DNA from: Streptomyces sp. HNM0575
GTDB lineage: Bacteria; Actinomycetota; Actinomycetes; Streptomycetales; Streptomycetaceae
Reading direction: 5' to 3'
DNA: 64,000 nt
Assembly: GCF_012726265.1 (NCBI RefSeq)
Contig: NZ_JAASAG010000001.1
Coordinates: 918,691 to 982,690, forward strand
Below the pieces are notes generated by a model that was given only the letters and a program-made list of their open reading frames with translations, did not search any database and was not told the DNA's origin. A program made the position numbers and the translations under genes. Positions within the stretch are counted from its first letter, which is position 1, and each line of letters begins with the position of its first letter. Shown here piece after piece: positions 33,017-42,782 of the stretch.

Positions 33017-34526
33017 CTGCCACCTCTTCCTTGTCACGGGCCTGCCGGCGGTCCCGTCGGCGGTCCTCCCGGCGGCCCTGATCGCGCGTCGGGTCAGGCG
33101 CCCTTCCGCTTCCGCGCCGTACGCCTGCGTACGCCTTCGCCAGCTGGAGCAGCCAGCCCAGTTCGGTGGCGTAGTCGTCCCTGATGCCGGAGGCGGCGTC
33201 CGTGCCGTTGCCGTCGTCGCCGGCGTCCGCGTCCGCGCCCGCGCCCGCGCCGTGCTCTGCGTCCTCGCCTGCGTCTGCGTCTGCGTCTGCGTCTGTGCCT
33301 GCGCCCGCGCTCGCCCCCGCTCCCGCGCCCGTGTCCGTGTCCTGTGTGCCCGTGTCCTGGCCGGGCGCGGCAGGGGGAGCGGCCTCCGCGGCGGAGGCGG
33401 CCGACGACGTGTTCGCGTTCGCGGGCGCCGCCCCGACAGCGGCGGCCTTGGCGGCGAGGGCGGCCTTCAGCCGTGCCGCCTCCGCGGCCGCGCGCCACGC
33501 CTGCCCTGCCGGATTCGCATCGCCCGCCCGCTCCGCGCCGGGTGAGTCCCCCGCGGCCGCGGCGGCCGGTTCGGCCGTCATGTACGGGCGCATCGCGAGC
33601 AGCCCGTCCCGGATCTCGATGACCCGGCGGTAGAGCCGGTACCGCAGGTCGCCGTGCCTGATCCGCTCCACGAACGAGGGCGCCGGCGGGCTGAGCGCGA
33701 TCTCGGGCACGGCCCGGTAGAGATCGCTCCAGAGCGGATAAAGCCGCTGGTACGCACGGTAGTTGGAGACCCACATGCGCGCCGCCGACAGCCGCGGACC
33801 CCACGAGGGCATGGTGAAGCCGGTCGCGACGAGGAGGACGCCGATGCCGTTCGACAGCGGCGTCACCGACTCCCACTCCAGCGGGTTCAGGTCGAACTGC
33901 ACGGCGATGACGGCCCAGGCGCGGTTGACGCAGTACGCGATGTAGATGGCCGCGCCGACGGACATCGTCCTCAGGCCGCGCCGGAGCCAGGCGCGCCCCG
34001 CCGACTTCGAGTACTTCGCGCCCAGCCGTACGATCTCGGCCATTCCCGCCGCGAAGGCCGTCACGTAGAGCAGCAAGTAGGCGGCGACGACGGGCCGGTG
34101 GACGTTCTGGAGCAGATAGTGGGGCGACCGTTCCTGGGCTCCGCTGCCGGCCGCGTACCAGAGTACGAACATGGTCACGGCGACCAGCCCGAAGAGCACG
34201 ATGCGCCTGCGGACCTTCGGCCAGGCCAGCTCGGCGGGATAGACCCAGAAGACGAGGGCCGAGAGAAAGGCCGCGCTCGAAGTGACCCCGCCCGAGATGT
34301 GAATGCCCAGGGCGCCGAGATTGGGCACGCCCGAATACTTGTCGACCGCCGCCGAGACAACGGCCGTTGACAGGGTGAAGGAGATCCCCTTGAAGAGGAA
34401 GGCGATGAGAAGGGCCAGCAGCGCCGGATCACGACGGCCGGGCCGCAGATCGCGGGACTTGTAGAGGAAGGCGAGGGCGCAGATTCCGGCGCTCGCGGGG
34501 AAGAAGACGTTTTTCAGGTCCATCAT
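32994..34526 (-). CDS. MAB_1171c-family membrane protein
   Basis: A 510-residue protein. The N-terminal 250 residues hold about seven membrane segments ([25 protein letters not shown] and later [13 protein letters not shown]), then a soluble part with the family's [19 protein letters not shown] and [21 protein letters not shown]. The latter precedes a long Ala/Gly/Asp-rich tail with repeated DADADA text and a basic end. The family is annotated as putative transporter without known substrate. It starts in an ATGA overlap with the ImmA/IrrE gene, a pairing seen in many streptomycetes. Confidence 0.83.
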   Translation of the reverse strand: MMDLKNVFFPASAGICALAFLYKSRDLRPGRRDPALLALLIAFLFKGISFTLSTAVVSAAVDKYSGVPNLGALGIHISGGVTSSAAFLSALVFWVYPAELAWPKVRRRIVLFGLVAVTMFVLWYAAGSGAQERSPHYLLQNVHRPVVAAYLLLYVTAFAAGMAEIVRLGAKYSKSAGRAWLRRGLRTMSVGAAIYIAYCVNRAWAVIAVQFDLNPLEWESVTPLSNGIGVLLVATGFTMPSWGPRLSAARMWVSNYRAYQRLYPLWSDLYRAVPEIALSPPAPSFVERIRHGDLRYRLYRRVIEIRDGLLAMRPYMTAEPAAAAAGDSPGAERAGDANPAGQAWRAAAEAARLKAALAAKAAAVGAAPANANTSSAASAAEAAPPAAPGQDTGTQDTDTGAGAGASAGAGTDADADADAGEDAEHGAGAGADADAGDDGNGTDAASGIRDDYATELGWLLQLAKAYAGVRRGSGRAPDPTRDQGRREDRRRDRRQARDKEEVADEVPSAR

Positions 34527-35164
34527 CGACTCTCCGCGCCGGGGGCCCGTGTCTCGTCGCCTTGGTCGCCCTCGTCGTCCTCGCCGTGGTCGGCGGGCGG
34601 CCGTACCGGCGGGACCGCGCGCCGCAGCGAACGCTCGATGCGTTCCATGGCTTCCGCGTCCTCGGCAGGCACGGCCGAGACCGGCTCCAGCACGGGGCGG
34701 TTGATGCGTTCGAGAATGAGGGACGCGGTCACTTCCGCTTCCCTTTCCTCGACGCTCGAGTAATTTCCGCGGCCGAGAATCTTCTGTACGAGTTCGGGGG
34801 CGAGGTCGGGAAAGAGCAGCCGGGCCGTGCCGTCGTCGACCGGGGTCCCCGCACCGCTGCGGTGGCCGCAGACCATATGGGCCAGTTCGTGGGCGATGAT
34901 GTGGTCCTGGTGCGGCTTGCTGGTCTCGGCCTCGTACACGATGAAATCGACCGTCCGCGTCATGATCCACACGCCGCAGGGGTGCGAGCCGGGCACGTTG
35001 ACGGGCATGAGGCGGATCGGCCGCCCGCGTCTCTGGCTGAGCTGGTCGCACAGGTCGGCGATGTCGCACTGGTCCGGGAGGTCCAGACTCGCGAAGAGTT
35101 TTCCGCTTTCGCGGCGTATCCGTTTCAGCTCTCGACTCCGGTGCCACCAGTTCGGTCGGCGCAA
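34523..35164 (-). CDS. ImmA/IrrE-family metalloendopeptidase
   Basis: A 213-residue zinc peptidase. The HExxH motif is HELAH in DHIIAHELAHMVCGH, and the third ligand is likely in the EREAEVTASLIL helix. IPVDVTELC-like text at the N-terminus appears here as CDIADLCDQLSQRRGRPI. In relatives such enzymes cleave XRE repressors. The start is TTG at 35164: a stop codon lies five codons upstream, AGGGG at 35170-35174 is well placed and no ATG/GTG is nearer than residue 53. It is coupled to the MAB_1171c gene by ATGA. Confidence 0.83.
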   Translation of the reverse strand: MRRPNWWHRSRELKRIRRESGKLFASLDLPDQCDIADLCDQLSQRRGRPIRLMPVNVPGSHPCGVWIMTRTVDFIVYEAETSKPHQDHIIAHELAHMVCGHRSGAGTPVDDGTARLLFPDLAPELVQKILGRGNYSSVEEREAEVTASLILERINRPVLEPVSAVPAEDAEAMERIERSLRRAVPPVRPPADHGEDDEGDQGDETRAPGAESR

Positions 35165-35584
35165 CGCTACCCCTAGCTAGAAACCCCTTCGCCCCGTATA
35201 CGGTCGGCGACCCACCGCAGGGCGACTGCCGACCCTAGCGCGCTCACGGGTGGTGAATGAACCCGGCCCTCGGCCATATATAGGGGCGTATGTACGGTCC
35301 GCGTTCCGCGGCGCACGGCGAAGGCCGGTGGCGTTGCGGGTCGCGGCCGGTCCGCTTTCTTAACCGCGGTCTTCCGTTTCCTTAACTGTGGCCTAAGTCC
35401 CATCGGCGGTGACCCTCAATCGTGGTGTTTGTCCGAGGCGGGCTCGCTAGTTTTGTCGCACCCCGAACCGCGACCCCGCAAGCCGGCGGCCGAGCGCACC
35501 GCCCCGGCTGCCCGACTCCCCGAGACCCCGCCCCCCGACGTCCCAACTCCCCACCTCTCTCCCTCCGAAGGAGGAAGTCCGACG
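35165..35584. other. Divergent promoter region, about 420 bases
   Basis: No gene is evident. The stretch is less GC-rich than its surroundings, with CCATATATAGG at about 35274 and two related boxes, TTTCTTAACCG (about 35354) and TTTCCTTAACTG (about 35376). It should hold the promoters of the ImmA/IrrE operon (leftward) and of the chitinase-like gene (rightward). Confidence 0.45.
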
Positions 35585-36670
35585 ATGAGGAACCGCGCGG
35601 AAGCGCAGCCTTCCCGTACGAGCCGCACCGTGAGGCCCGCCCTGACTTCACTGGCCGCGGCGGCAGTTGCGGCGTCGTTGCTCACCGGGTGCTCGGGGGA
35701 GCCGGATTCGTCGGACCCCACGGCCCCGCCGCCGCTGTCGACCCCGCCCGAGCAGACGCAGAAGCCCGCCCCGCCGGGAGCCGAGGGCTTCTCGCCGTAT
35801 GTGGACACCTCGCTCAGGCCCTCCTACGACCTGCTCGACAGCGCCGGGAAGACCGGAATCAAGGACTTCACGCTGGCCTTCATAGCCCCCAACGGGGGGA
35901 AGTGCTCGCCCGCTTGGGGCGGCCGGCAGGCCCTGAAGTCCGACCCGGTCGCCGGTCAGGTGGCCGACCTGCGCGACCAGGGCGGCGATGTACGGGTCTC
36001 CTTCGGCGGCCAGAGCGGCAACGAACTCGCCCGCGTATGCGGCTCGGTGGACCGGCTGGCCCAGGCGTACACGAAGGTCGTCGACGCATACGGCCTGACG
36101 CGGCTCGACTTCGACCTCGAAGGCCCCGCCCTCAAGGACAGGAAGGCCAGCCGGCTGCGCAACCAGGCCATCGTCCGGCTCCAGCGGCAGAAGCCCAACC
36201 TGAAGATCTCCTACACGCTGCCCGTGATGCCCTCGGGTCTCGGCGCCGACGCCCGCGGGGTGCTGGTGAACGCGCAGAAGAGCGGCGCGCGCATCGAATC
36301 GGTCAACATCATGGCGATGGACTACGGCACTTCGTTCACGGGCGACATGGGCCGGTACGCGGTGAGCGCCGCCACCGCCGCGCACAAGCAGATCATGCCC
36401 GCGCTGGGCATCCGCGACGAGGAGGAGGCATGGGACTCCCTCTCCGTCACACCGATGATCGGCGTCAACGACGTCAAGGGCGAGGTCTTCCGGCCCCAAG
36501 ACGCCGCGGAGCTGCGGAAGTTCGCGAAGCAGAAGGAGATGGGCGGCCTGTCGATGTGGTCGGCGACCCGCGACCAGCCGTGCCCCGGCGGCCCCAAGTC
36601 CAAGGCGCAGGCGGCGTGTTCGGGTCTGAAGGAGAAGTCGGACGCGTTCACGAAGGCGTTCACCGGCTGA
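35585..36670 (+). CDS. GH18 chitinase-like lipoprotein
   Basis: A 361-residue exported protein. The signal peptide ends in a lipobox (SLLTGC), followed by a Pro/Thr-rich linker of about 40 residues. The catalytic domain is GH18 (non-processive ChiC-like): strand 4 carries the DxDxE signature in LTRLDFDLEG, and NIMAMDYG and GGLSMWSATRDQPCPG are typical of strands 6 and 8. It would hydrolyse chitin or related glycans at the cell surface. ATG 35585 has GGAGGAAG 8 bases upstream. No carbohydrate-binding module is present. Confidence 0.87.
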   Translation: MRNRAEAQPSRTSRTVRPALTSLAAAAVAASLLTGCSGEPDSSDPTAPPPLSTPPEQTQKPAPPGAEGFSPYVDTSLRPSYDLLDSAGKTGIKDFTLAFIAPNGGKCSPAWGGRQALKSDPVAGQVADLRDQGGDVRVSFGGQSGNELARVCGSVDRLAQAYTKVVDAYGLTRLDFDLEGPALKDRKASRLRNQAIVRLQRQKPNLKISYTLPVMPSGLGADARGVLVNAQKSGARIESVNIMAMDYGTSFTGDMGRYAVSAATAAHKQIMPALGIRDEEEAWDSLSVTPMIGVNDVKGEVFRPQDAAELRKFAKQKEMGGLSMWSATRDQPCPGGPKSKAQAACSGLKEKSDAFTKAFTG

Positions 36671-36742
36671 GCGGCGCCGGGGCCGCGGAGCTGGAGCGGG
36701 TGCCGCGTCGGGGGGCGCGACACCCGCTCCGTACGTCCGCCG

Positions 36743-38530
36743 TCAGCAGCGCGCCGGCTTCGTCCAGGTGCACTCCAGGCCGAAGGTGGGCGACGGCGCA
36801 TGGTCGCCGTCGTCCCGGCCCGCGCCTCGCTTCTCCGGGGTCCCGCGGACCTTGCCGTCCTTGCCGTACGACGCGAGCGTCACCACGATCTCGTCCTCGA
36901 TGTCCTTCACCGACTCGGCGAGATAGTTGTTCGTGACGATGCTGTACGCCAGTTCGCGGCCGTCGGCGTCGGTGACGTAGCCCGACAGTCCCGAAGCCCC
37001 CGTCAGCGAGCCCGTCTTGGCGTGCGCGTTGCCCTCGGCGGGTGTGTCGCACATGCGGGAGCGCAGGGTGCCGCCCTTCATCCGGTCCCCGGCGCAGGCG
37101 ACGGGCAGCGCGTCGTACCACTGCTTGAACCACGGCTTCTTCCGCACCGAGTGGAGAAGCGTGGCGATGTGCCCGGCCGAGACGTTGTCCATGCGGGACA
37201 GCCCCGAGCCGTCGACCTGGCGCAGCGTCCGGGTGTCCACGCCCTCCTTCTTCAGGAAGCCGCGGATCGCCGCGAGTCCGGCGCTCCACGTGCCGTGCCC
37301 CTTGCCCTTCGTCTCCAGGCCCATGGTCTTGGTGAGGACCTCGGCGTGGTTGTTGTTGGACAACTTCAGGAAAGGCACGCTGAGTTCGGCCAGCGGCATC
37401 GACGTATGGCGGCCGACGCGGCGCGCGCCGGCGGGCGTCGCCCTGCCCAGCTCGGTGCGGCCCCCGACCCGTACGCCGTGCCGCTTCAGCGCGTCCGCGA
37501 AGACGGAGGCGGCGTAGCCGGTGGGCTCCCAGACGCTCGTCCACTCCTTCTTCGGGTCGGCGCCCGCGGGGATGCCGCCGCTGACCGTGACCTTGTTGCC
37601 GCCGTGCTCACGCTGCACGGTCAGCGTGTCCGAGCCGTCCTTGTCCACGGTGGTGGCGGCGTTCTCCACGTCGACGTAGCGATTGGACGGCGTGACCTCG
37701 ACCTTCGGCTTCTCACCCGGCCCGCTGCCCGGGACGATCTCGACGATGACGCAGCCCGCGTCGTAGTCGGTATCGGGCGCGAGGCTCAGCGCGGAGATCT
37801 GCGAGGAGTAGTACGCGGACTCGTCGTCTGCGGCCCAGGAGCGCCCGAGCCGCTCCGAGTCGAAGCGGGTGTCGTCCGCGACGAGCCGGCCCGTCACCTC
37901 CTCGATGCCGGAGTCGGCGACGTCGGCGGCGAGAGCGTCGTAGTCCTTCGCGAGCAGCGTCGGGTCGCCGGTGCCTCGTACGTACAGGTCGCCGTCGAGG
38001 CGTCCGCCGTCCCGGTCGCCGTCGGCGAGCACGTCGGTCCGGTAGCGGTAGCCGGGACCGAGCACGTCCATCGCGGCCGCCGAGGTCAGCAGCTTCGTGT
38101 TGGAGGCGGGCATCAGCCGCCTGCCGGGGTCGCGTTCGTAGAGCACCCGGCCGCTCTTCGCGTCGCTGATGACGACGCTCGCCGCCGCGCCCTTCAGCCG
38201 CTTGTCGGCGAGGGCCCGGTCGACGGCCTTGTCCCAGGTGGGCGGCGGCCCGGCGGTACGGGCCCCGGCGGCGCCGCCCGTGCCGAGCACCAGCGCCAGC
38301 CCGGCGGCGACGGCGACGATCCTCGCACCGAGACGGGCGCGCGGACGGAGGTGCGGACGGAGGTGCGGGCGCGGGTGCGGGTGCGGGCGGCGCCAGAGCC
38401 GGGCTCCGGCTCGGTCCCGCTCCGTGCCCGGCTCCGAGTCCGGCTCCGTGCCGTGCTCCGAGTCCCGTTCCGTTTCCGGTGTCCCGGCGGAGGAGCCGGA
38501 GGAGAGCGGGGAAGGTGTGTGTCTGCTCAT
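36743..38530 (-). CDS. dacB: D-alanyl-D-alanine carboxypeptidase/endopeptidase (PBP4, S13 family)
   Basis: A 595-residue penicillin-binding protein of the DacB class. The SxxK motif is S143-N-T-K146 in MPASNTKLLTS; the SxN motif is in FLKLSNNNHAEVL and KTG in AHAKTGSLTGASGLSGYV. The inserted domain between the first two motifs is typical for S13. The N-terminus has 65 basic, His/Pro/Arg-rich residues (repeats of HLRPH) before a membrane segment at about 70-90, longer than in most relatives. It trims peptidoglycan outside the membrane. The start codon is uncertain (38530 or 38560). Confidence 0.87.
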   Translation of the reverse strand: MSRHTPSPLSSGSSAGTPETERDSEHGTEPDSEPGTERDRAGARLWRRPHPHPRPHLRPHLRPRARLGARIVAVAAGLALVLGTGGAAGARTAGPPPTWDKAVDRALADKRLKGAAASVVISDAKSGRVLYERDPGRRLMPASNTKLLTSAAAMDVLGPGYRYRTDVLADGDRDGGRLDGDLYVRGTGDPTLLAKDYDALAADVADSGIEEVTGRLVADDTRFDSERLGRSWAADDESAYYSSQISALSLAPDTDYDAGCVIVEIVPGSGPGEKPKVEVTPSNRYVDVENAATTVDKDGSDTLTVQREHGGNKVTVSGGIPAGADPKKEWTSVWEPTGYAASVFADALKRHGVRVGGRTELGRATPAGARRVGRHTSMPLAELSVPFLKLSNNNHAEVLTKTMGLETKGKGHGTWSAGLAAIRGFLKKEGVDTRTLRQVDGSGLSRMDNVSAGHIATLLHSVRKKPWFKQWYDALPVACAGDRMKGGTLRSRMCDTPAEGNAHAKTGSLTGASGLSGYVTDADGRELAYSIVTNNYLAESVKDIEDEIVVTLASYGKDGKVRGTPEKRGAGRDDGDHAPSPTFGLECTWTKPARC

Positions 38531-38765
38531 GGCAGGAGCCTGGCAGCTGCGGCTGCGCATCGCGACGGATCGGACGCCGCGAAAAGCGACGATCCGCGGC
38601 CGGGCGTCACGCCCGGCATCCGGGCCGATGCGCTACGTCAGCCGGACCACGACCCGGATCACCTCAGCCGCCCTGTTTTCGCGGTCCTGCGCCGACTGTT
38701 CTGTGCCGACCGCACTGTCTCCGCCGACCTGTGCCGCCCGCCCTGCGCCGCTCGCGGTGGCGAGC

Positions 38766-40013
38766 TCAGCCGGTGCCGCCGTCCTGGATCCGTATCACGC
38801 GGTGGAACAGGCTCCGCGGGATCCGCAGTTCCGATTCGCCGTCCGGATTGATCACCAGGCCGATCTCCGGATGGCGCCACAGCCGCACCAGATCTGCGAA
38901 ACGGCGCACCTGCACGGTCGCGGGCTCGTCCGGCGGTCGCGGCAGCCTTCCGGCGCGGTCCGCCGACGTATAGGCGCGTACGAGCCTCTCGCCGTCCCGG
39001 TGGGCCACGGTGAAGTCCCGCCCGTGCCCGCCGAGCGGCAACCAGACGCGCATGCCCAGCAGTTCTCTCACGGACCGTACGAAGTCCCCCTCGCGGCGCG
39101 AGCGCAGATAGCGGGCCTCGTGCGGGTCCCTGCCGTAGGTCTCACCGCCGTACGGGCCGTCGCCGCCCGGGCGGGGCGAACTCCCCGGCGGCCAGGCCGG
39201 TTTCCAGTGCGCGGTGGCGTCGTGCGCGGGCGCGGGCTCCTCGCCGCCGTCCGTACGGAAGGACCGGCGGCCGGTCTCCGCGGTCACCTGGAAGTCCCAT
39301 TGCGGGCTGCTGCGGCGGCCGCCGCACGTGACGTCGGCGATGAGCCGCCAGTCGACCAGTCCGCGGTCGCCGGTGTGGGGGGCCAGCACCACGCGCGTCT
39401 CCCGGCCGGGGCCCAGCCGCAGCGGAAGCCCGAACTCGGGCCACGCGGGGGCGCCGTCTCCGTCGAGAGCCCGGCGCACCAGCGGCGGGTCCTCGTCGAG
39501 GAACACCTCGACGTCCGGGGTGACCACGGGCTCGCAGCGGTCCGGCGCGGACGCGGGCCCGGGAGCCGGGCCCACCGTCCCGGGTTCCAGGGGGCGGCGT
39601 GCGAGCACCTCGGCGCGCAGGCCCTCCATGACGAGCTCGGCGGTGCCGCTCGCGGCGAGGTCGACGTAGACGTTGTGGCCGGTCACGGGGATGCGTTCGG
39701 GCTCGTGTCCGACGCGGTGTCCGACGTCGCGGCCGATGCCGTGTCCGACGTCGGGGCCGTTGCCGGTCCCGATCCCGGGGCCGTCGCCGGGTACGGGGGA
39801 GCCGTCGGGATAGCGGAGGAGCTGGGCGTGGGCCAGTCCCGAGGCCTTCGCCGAGTAGCGAGTGTCCTCGGGTGCCGACCGGTCCGGCCCGCCCTCACCG
39901 GCGCCCGCACCGGCGCCCTCGCCGTCCCTGCCGTCCCCGTCGCCTGGGGCGTCCCCGTCGTCTCCGGCGCCGTCGCGGTCGCCGCCGCCCGCCGCCTCCC
40001 GGTGCGGCCTCAT
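38766..40013 (-). CDS. SseB-like domain protein with disordered N-terminus
   Basis: A 415-residue protein of unknown function. The first 80 residues are Gly/Asp/Glu-rich repeats. A beta-rich middle part starts at PVTGHNVYVDLAASGTAELVMEGL and includes VDWRLIADVTCGGRR; similar segments are found in uncharacterised streptomycete proteins. The C-terminal 100 residues look like an SseB N-terminal-type domain: RVWLPLGGHGRDFTVAH, VRAYTSADRAGRLP, VQVRRFADLVRLWRHPEIGLVINP and ELRIPRSL. I chose ATG 40013 because GGGAG precedes it by 7 bases. It follows the cysteine desulfurase-like gene by 242 bases. Confidence 0.65.
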   Translation of the reverse strand: MRPHREAAGGGDRDGAGDDGDAPGDGDGRDGEGAGAGAGEGGPDRSAPEDTRYSAKASGLAHAQLLRYPDGSPVPGDGPGIGTGNGPDVGHGIGRDVGHRVGHEPERIPVTGHNVYVDLAASGTAELVMEGLRAEVLARRPLEPGTVGPAPGPASAPDRCEPVVTPDVEVFLDEDPPLVRRALDGDGAPAWPEFGLPLRLGPGRETRVVLAPHTGDRGLVDWRLIADVTCGGRRSSPQWDFQVTAETGRRSFRTDGGEEPAPAHDATAHWKPAWPPGSSPRPGGDGPYGGETYGRDPHEARYLRSRREGDFVRSVRELLGMRVWLPLGGHGRDFTVAHRDGERLVRAYTSADRAGRLPRPPDEPATVQVRRFADLVRLWRHPEIGLVINPDGESELRIPRSLFHRVIRIQDGGTG

Positions 40014-40255
40014 CTCCGGGCTCCCGTCACGCGTGGCGTGCGGCCGGGACCCGTACACCCCGTACTCCCCGTATTCCCCGTACTGCGAAGCAACACGGCG
40101 GCTCCAATCCCCCTGCGGGCACAGCGTCGCCTGCACTCCAAGCTGGCAGCCGGGCCGCCGGCGGCGCAACGGCCTTACGAGCCAACGGAGTCGGAGGGGT
40201 CGGGGAGCCGGAGGAGCCGGGGGAGCGCGCCGGCGCGGGATCCCGGCCCGGCAGG

Positions 40256-41458
40256 TCAGCGCAGGAAGTCCGCCAGCCCCTCCAGCAGCCGGTCCACGTC
40301 CTCCGTGTTGCTGTACGGGGCGAGCCCGACGCGCAGTCCGCCGTCGTCGCCGAGGCCGAGGTGCCGGGAGGCCTCCAGCGCGTAGAAGGACCCGGAGGGC
40401 GCGTTGACGCCGCGCTGCGCCAAGTGGTGTGCGGCGTCACGGGTTTCGCGACCGTCGAGGGTCAGCAGCAGCGTCGGCGTGCGCACGGCCGCCCGCGAGT
40501 GCACACGGACCGCCGGCAGCCCCGCCAGACCGTCCTCGATGCGGGAGCGCAGCGACTCCTCGTGCTTGCCCAACAGCTCGAAGGCGGCGACGAGTTGCTC
40601 GCGGCGGTCGCGTTCCGGGTGTGCGCCGGGTGCCGCGAGGACGTCGACCGCCGCGCGGGCGCCGGCGAGCATCTCGTACGGCAGCGTGCCGTACTCGAAG
40701 CGCTCTGGAACGGCGTCCGTCGAGGGCAGCAGCTTGTCGGGCGCCAGGGTCTCCAGCAGCTGCGGCCGTGCGGCGAGCACGCCCATGTGCGGGCCGAGGA
40801 ACTTGTACGGGGAGCAGGCGTAGAAGTCCGCGCCCAGCTCGTCCAGATCGACGAGGGAGTGGGCGGTGAGATGCACGCCGTCGACGTACAGCAGCGCGCC
40901 CGCTTCGTGGACGAGCCGCGCGATCTCCGGGACGGGCGGGCGCGTGCCGATGAGGTTGGAGGCGCCGGTGACGGCGACCAGCCGGGTCCGCGGTGAGAGG
41001 ACCTCCGCTATCGCCTCGGCCCTCAACTCGCCGTCGTCCGGGTCGAATCCGGCCCACCGCACCGTGGCCCCGGCCTGCTCCGCGGCCTGGACCCACGGGC
41101 GGATGTTGGAGTCGTGGTCGAGCCGTGTCACCACGACCTCGTCGCCCGGCGACCAGGACTTCGCGAGCGTACGGGAGAAGTCGTAGGCGAGCTGCGTCGC
41201 GCTGCGCCCGAAGACGACGCCCGAAGGGTCGGCGCCGAGCAGATCGCCGAGCGCGTGCCGGGCCTCGGCGACGATCGTCTCCGCGTTGCGCTCGGCCGGG
41301 TTGCCGTGGCCGCGGTTGGAGAGCGGGCCCGCGAGCGCGTGCGCCATCGCCTCGATGACGGGGCGGGGCGTCTGGGTCCCGCCGGGCCCGTCGAAGAACG
41401 CCGTTCCGGTCGCGAGAGCGGGGAACTGCGCTCGGAACAATTCGATGTCGTACGTCAT
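40256..41458 (-). CDS. Cysteine desulfurase-like PLP enzyme
   Basis: A 400-residue fold-type I aminotransferase class V protein of the cysteine desulfurase-like subfamily. Hallmarks are FRAQFPALATGTAFFDGPGGTQTP at the N-terminus, LLGADPSGVVFGRSATQLAYDF, DHDSNIRPWVQAAE and LYVDGVHLTAHSLVDLDELGADF; the PLP lysine lies in CSPYKFLGPHMG. It would eliminate sulfur or a similar group from a cysteine-like substrate; no suf or isc partner is nearby. ATG 41458 has GGAG five bases upstream. A longer frame to 41839 has Arg-rich untypical sequence and is rejected. Confidence 0.87.
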   Translation of the reverse strand: MTYDIELFRAQFPALATGTAFFDGPGGTQTPRPVIEAMAHALAGPLSNRGHGNPAERNAETIVAEARHALGDLLGADPSGVVFGRSATQLAYDFSRTLAKSWSPGDEVVVTRLDHDSNIRPWVQAAEQAGATVRWAGFDPDDGELRAEAIAEVLSPRTRLVAVTGASNLIGTRPPVPEIARLVHEAGALLYVDGVHLTAHSLVDLDELGADFYACSPYKFLGPHMGVLAARPQLLETLAPDKLLPSTDAVPERFEYGTLPYEMLAGARAAVDVLAAPGAHPERDRREQLVAAFELLGKHEESLRSRIEDGLAGLPAVRVHSRAAVRTPTLLLTLDGRETRDAAHHLAQRGVNAPSGSFYALEASRHLGLGDDGGLRVGLAPYSNTEDVDRLLEGLADFLR

Positions 41459-41891
41459 ACGGGCTCCGGCAGAAGGTCCTTCGGGCTGGGAACGGCGGCC
41501 GTGGTCGAGCGTGGCGGGCCCGCCCGGCCAGTGCGCAAGGATGCCATGTACGGGCAGGTGCCCGGCGGGCAGACGGGCAGGACCGGGCTCGGCCATGACG
41601 TGCGCGGGGTGCGGGAGGGAGTCGGGCCGGGCCCGGCCGTGACGTTCGTGGGGGCGCGAGGGCGGGCGACCGCGCCGCATCGCACACGTGCCGGAACCTC
41701 CGCCGAACTCACCGTGCGCGCAGCCTGATTCGGAACCGCGGACGCGGCAGAACGCCCACTGGACGGCAGTGGGTGGCAGCGGACGCCACTGATCGGCGCC
41801 GAACGGCACCGGCGGGCGCCGAACGCCACTGGTCGGCACTGGTGGGCGCCGAACGGCGGGGCCCCGTCCCCGTAGCCCTCACCGGGCAGGC
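41459..41891. other. Gene-free interval of about 430 bases with degenerate repeats
   Basis: No convincing gene. Between 41755 and 41860 there are degenerate repeats of GGCGCCGAACGGCACTGG-like text in at least four copies, partly inverted. Both flanking genes read leftwards, so the stretch includes the promoter of the cysteine desulfurase-like gene and the 3' end of the zinc-ribbon gene. Confidence 0.45.
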
Positions 41892-42782
41892 TCAGTGATG
41901 TCCGTGGACCCCGCCGGGACCCTTGCCATGGCCGACGTGACCGTGGCCGCCGCCCGGGGCGTGACCCGGGAAGTGACCGTGTCCGTTGCCGTGTCCGTTG
42001 CCGTCGCTGTGGCCGTCGTCCTGGTGCTGGTCGTCGTCTCCGCCGCCGAAGAGTGCGCCGAAGAGTCCGCCGAGCAGCCCGCCCGACCCGTTGTCGTCGC
42101 CACCGCCGCCGTCCGACGATCCGCCGTCGTCCCCGCCCGGGGCGCCGGTGGAGCCGCCGTCGGAGCTGCCGCCGTCGGCCGTACCGCCGTTGCCCGTGCC
42201 ACCGCCCTGCGAGGCGCCGCCTGCCGCCTCGTCGCCGGGCTGCGACGGCGCGGGACCGCCGCCGTGCGGCGCGGAGGGCCGGGGCGCGGGCCCGGGGTGC
42301 TTCCCGTGTCCCTTGCCCATGGGCCACATGCCGTGGTCCCCGGACTGCGAGGGCCGGACCGTGCCCGGATCCTCGTCGGGCTGGGTCTTGTTCGCCTTTT
42401 CGGTCACCTTGCGTGCCACGACGTCCGGGTCGGGCGAGACCGAGACCGCGGGCCGGCCGCCGCCTCCCCCTGCCTCGTGGCCCGAGCCCATGGAATCCAG
42501 CGCGAAGCCCACCGCCCCGAGCGTCATCGCCGCTGCGACTCCCACGGCGAGGCTCCTGCCGCGCCGTTTGTCACGCGGGCGGCCCGTCCCGTGCCGGAGT
42601 CCTCCCCGCTTGGGGTCCGTGGCGTCCACGGTGTGCCCGGACGGGGCGTCCTCGGGACGCGGACGGAAGGGTTCGAAGGTCGCCGGCACGACGTCGCCGG
42701 CGGCTATGGGCGCGCACGAGCACGTCGACGTGCCGTCCACCTGGATGCGGGCACCGCATCTGGAGCATCTCAGTCCTGCCAT
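41892..42782 (-). CDS. Zinc-ribbon membrane protein with His/Gly/Asp-rich tail
   Basis: A 296-residue protein of unknown function. The N-terminus has a CxxC...CxC zinc-ribbon (LRCSRCGARIQ, TCSCAP). A basic segment (RPRDKRRGRS) precedes one membrane span at about residues 78-96. The outer part is almost wholly low-complexity: Gly/Ser/Asp-rich, then GGLLGGLFGALFGGG, then more than 15 His in the last 50 residues (GHGNGHGHFPGH, GGGHGHVGHG). The His-rich tail could bind Ni, Zn or Cu. It resembles streptomycete proteins with an N-terminal Zn-ribbon and a membrane anchor; the tail is exceptional. Confidence 0.7.
   Translation of the reverse strand: MAGLRCSRCGARIQVDGTSTCSCAPIAAGDVVPATFEPFRPRPEDAPSGHTVDATDPKRGGLRHGTGRPRDKRRGRSLAVGVAAAMTLGAVGFALDSMGSGHEAGGGGGRPAVSVSPDPDVVARKVTEKANKTQPDEDPGTVRPSQSGDHGMWPMGKGHGKHPGPAPRPSAPHGGGPAPSQPGDEAAGGASQGGGTGNGGTADGGSSDGGSTGAPGGDDGGSSDGGGGDDNGSGGLLGGLFGALFGGGDDDQHQDDGHSDGNGHGNGHGHFPGHAPGGGHGHVGHGKGPGGVHGHH

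Noticed and set aside
41459..41839. 127-codon N-terminal extension of the cysteine desulfurase-like protein
   Set aside because: Sequence is Arg/Pro-rich and covers a repeat-bearing intergenic region; ATG 41458 has a ribosome binding site and begins the family's usual N-terminus.
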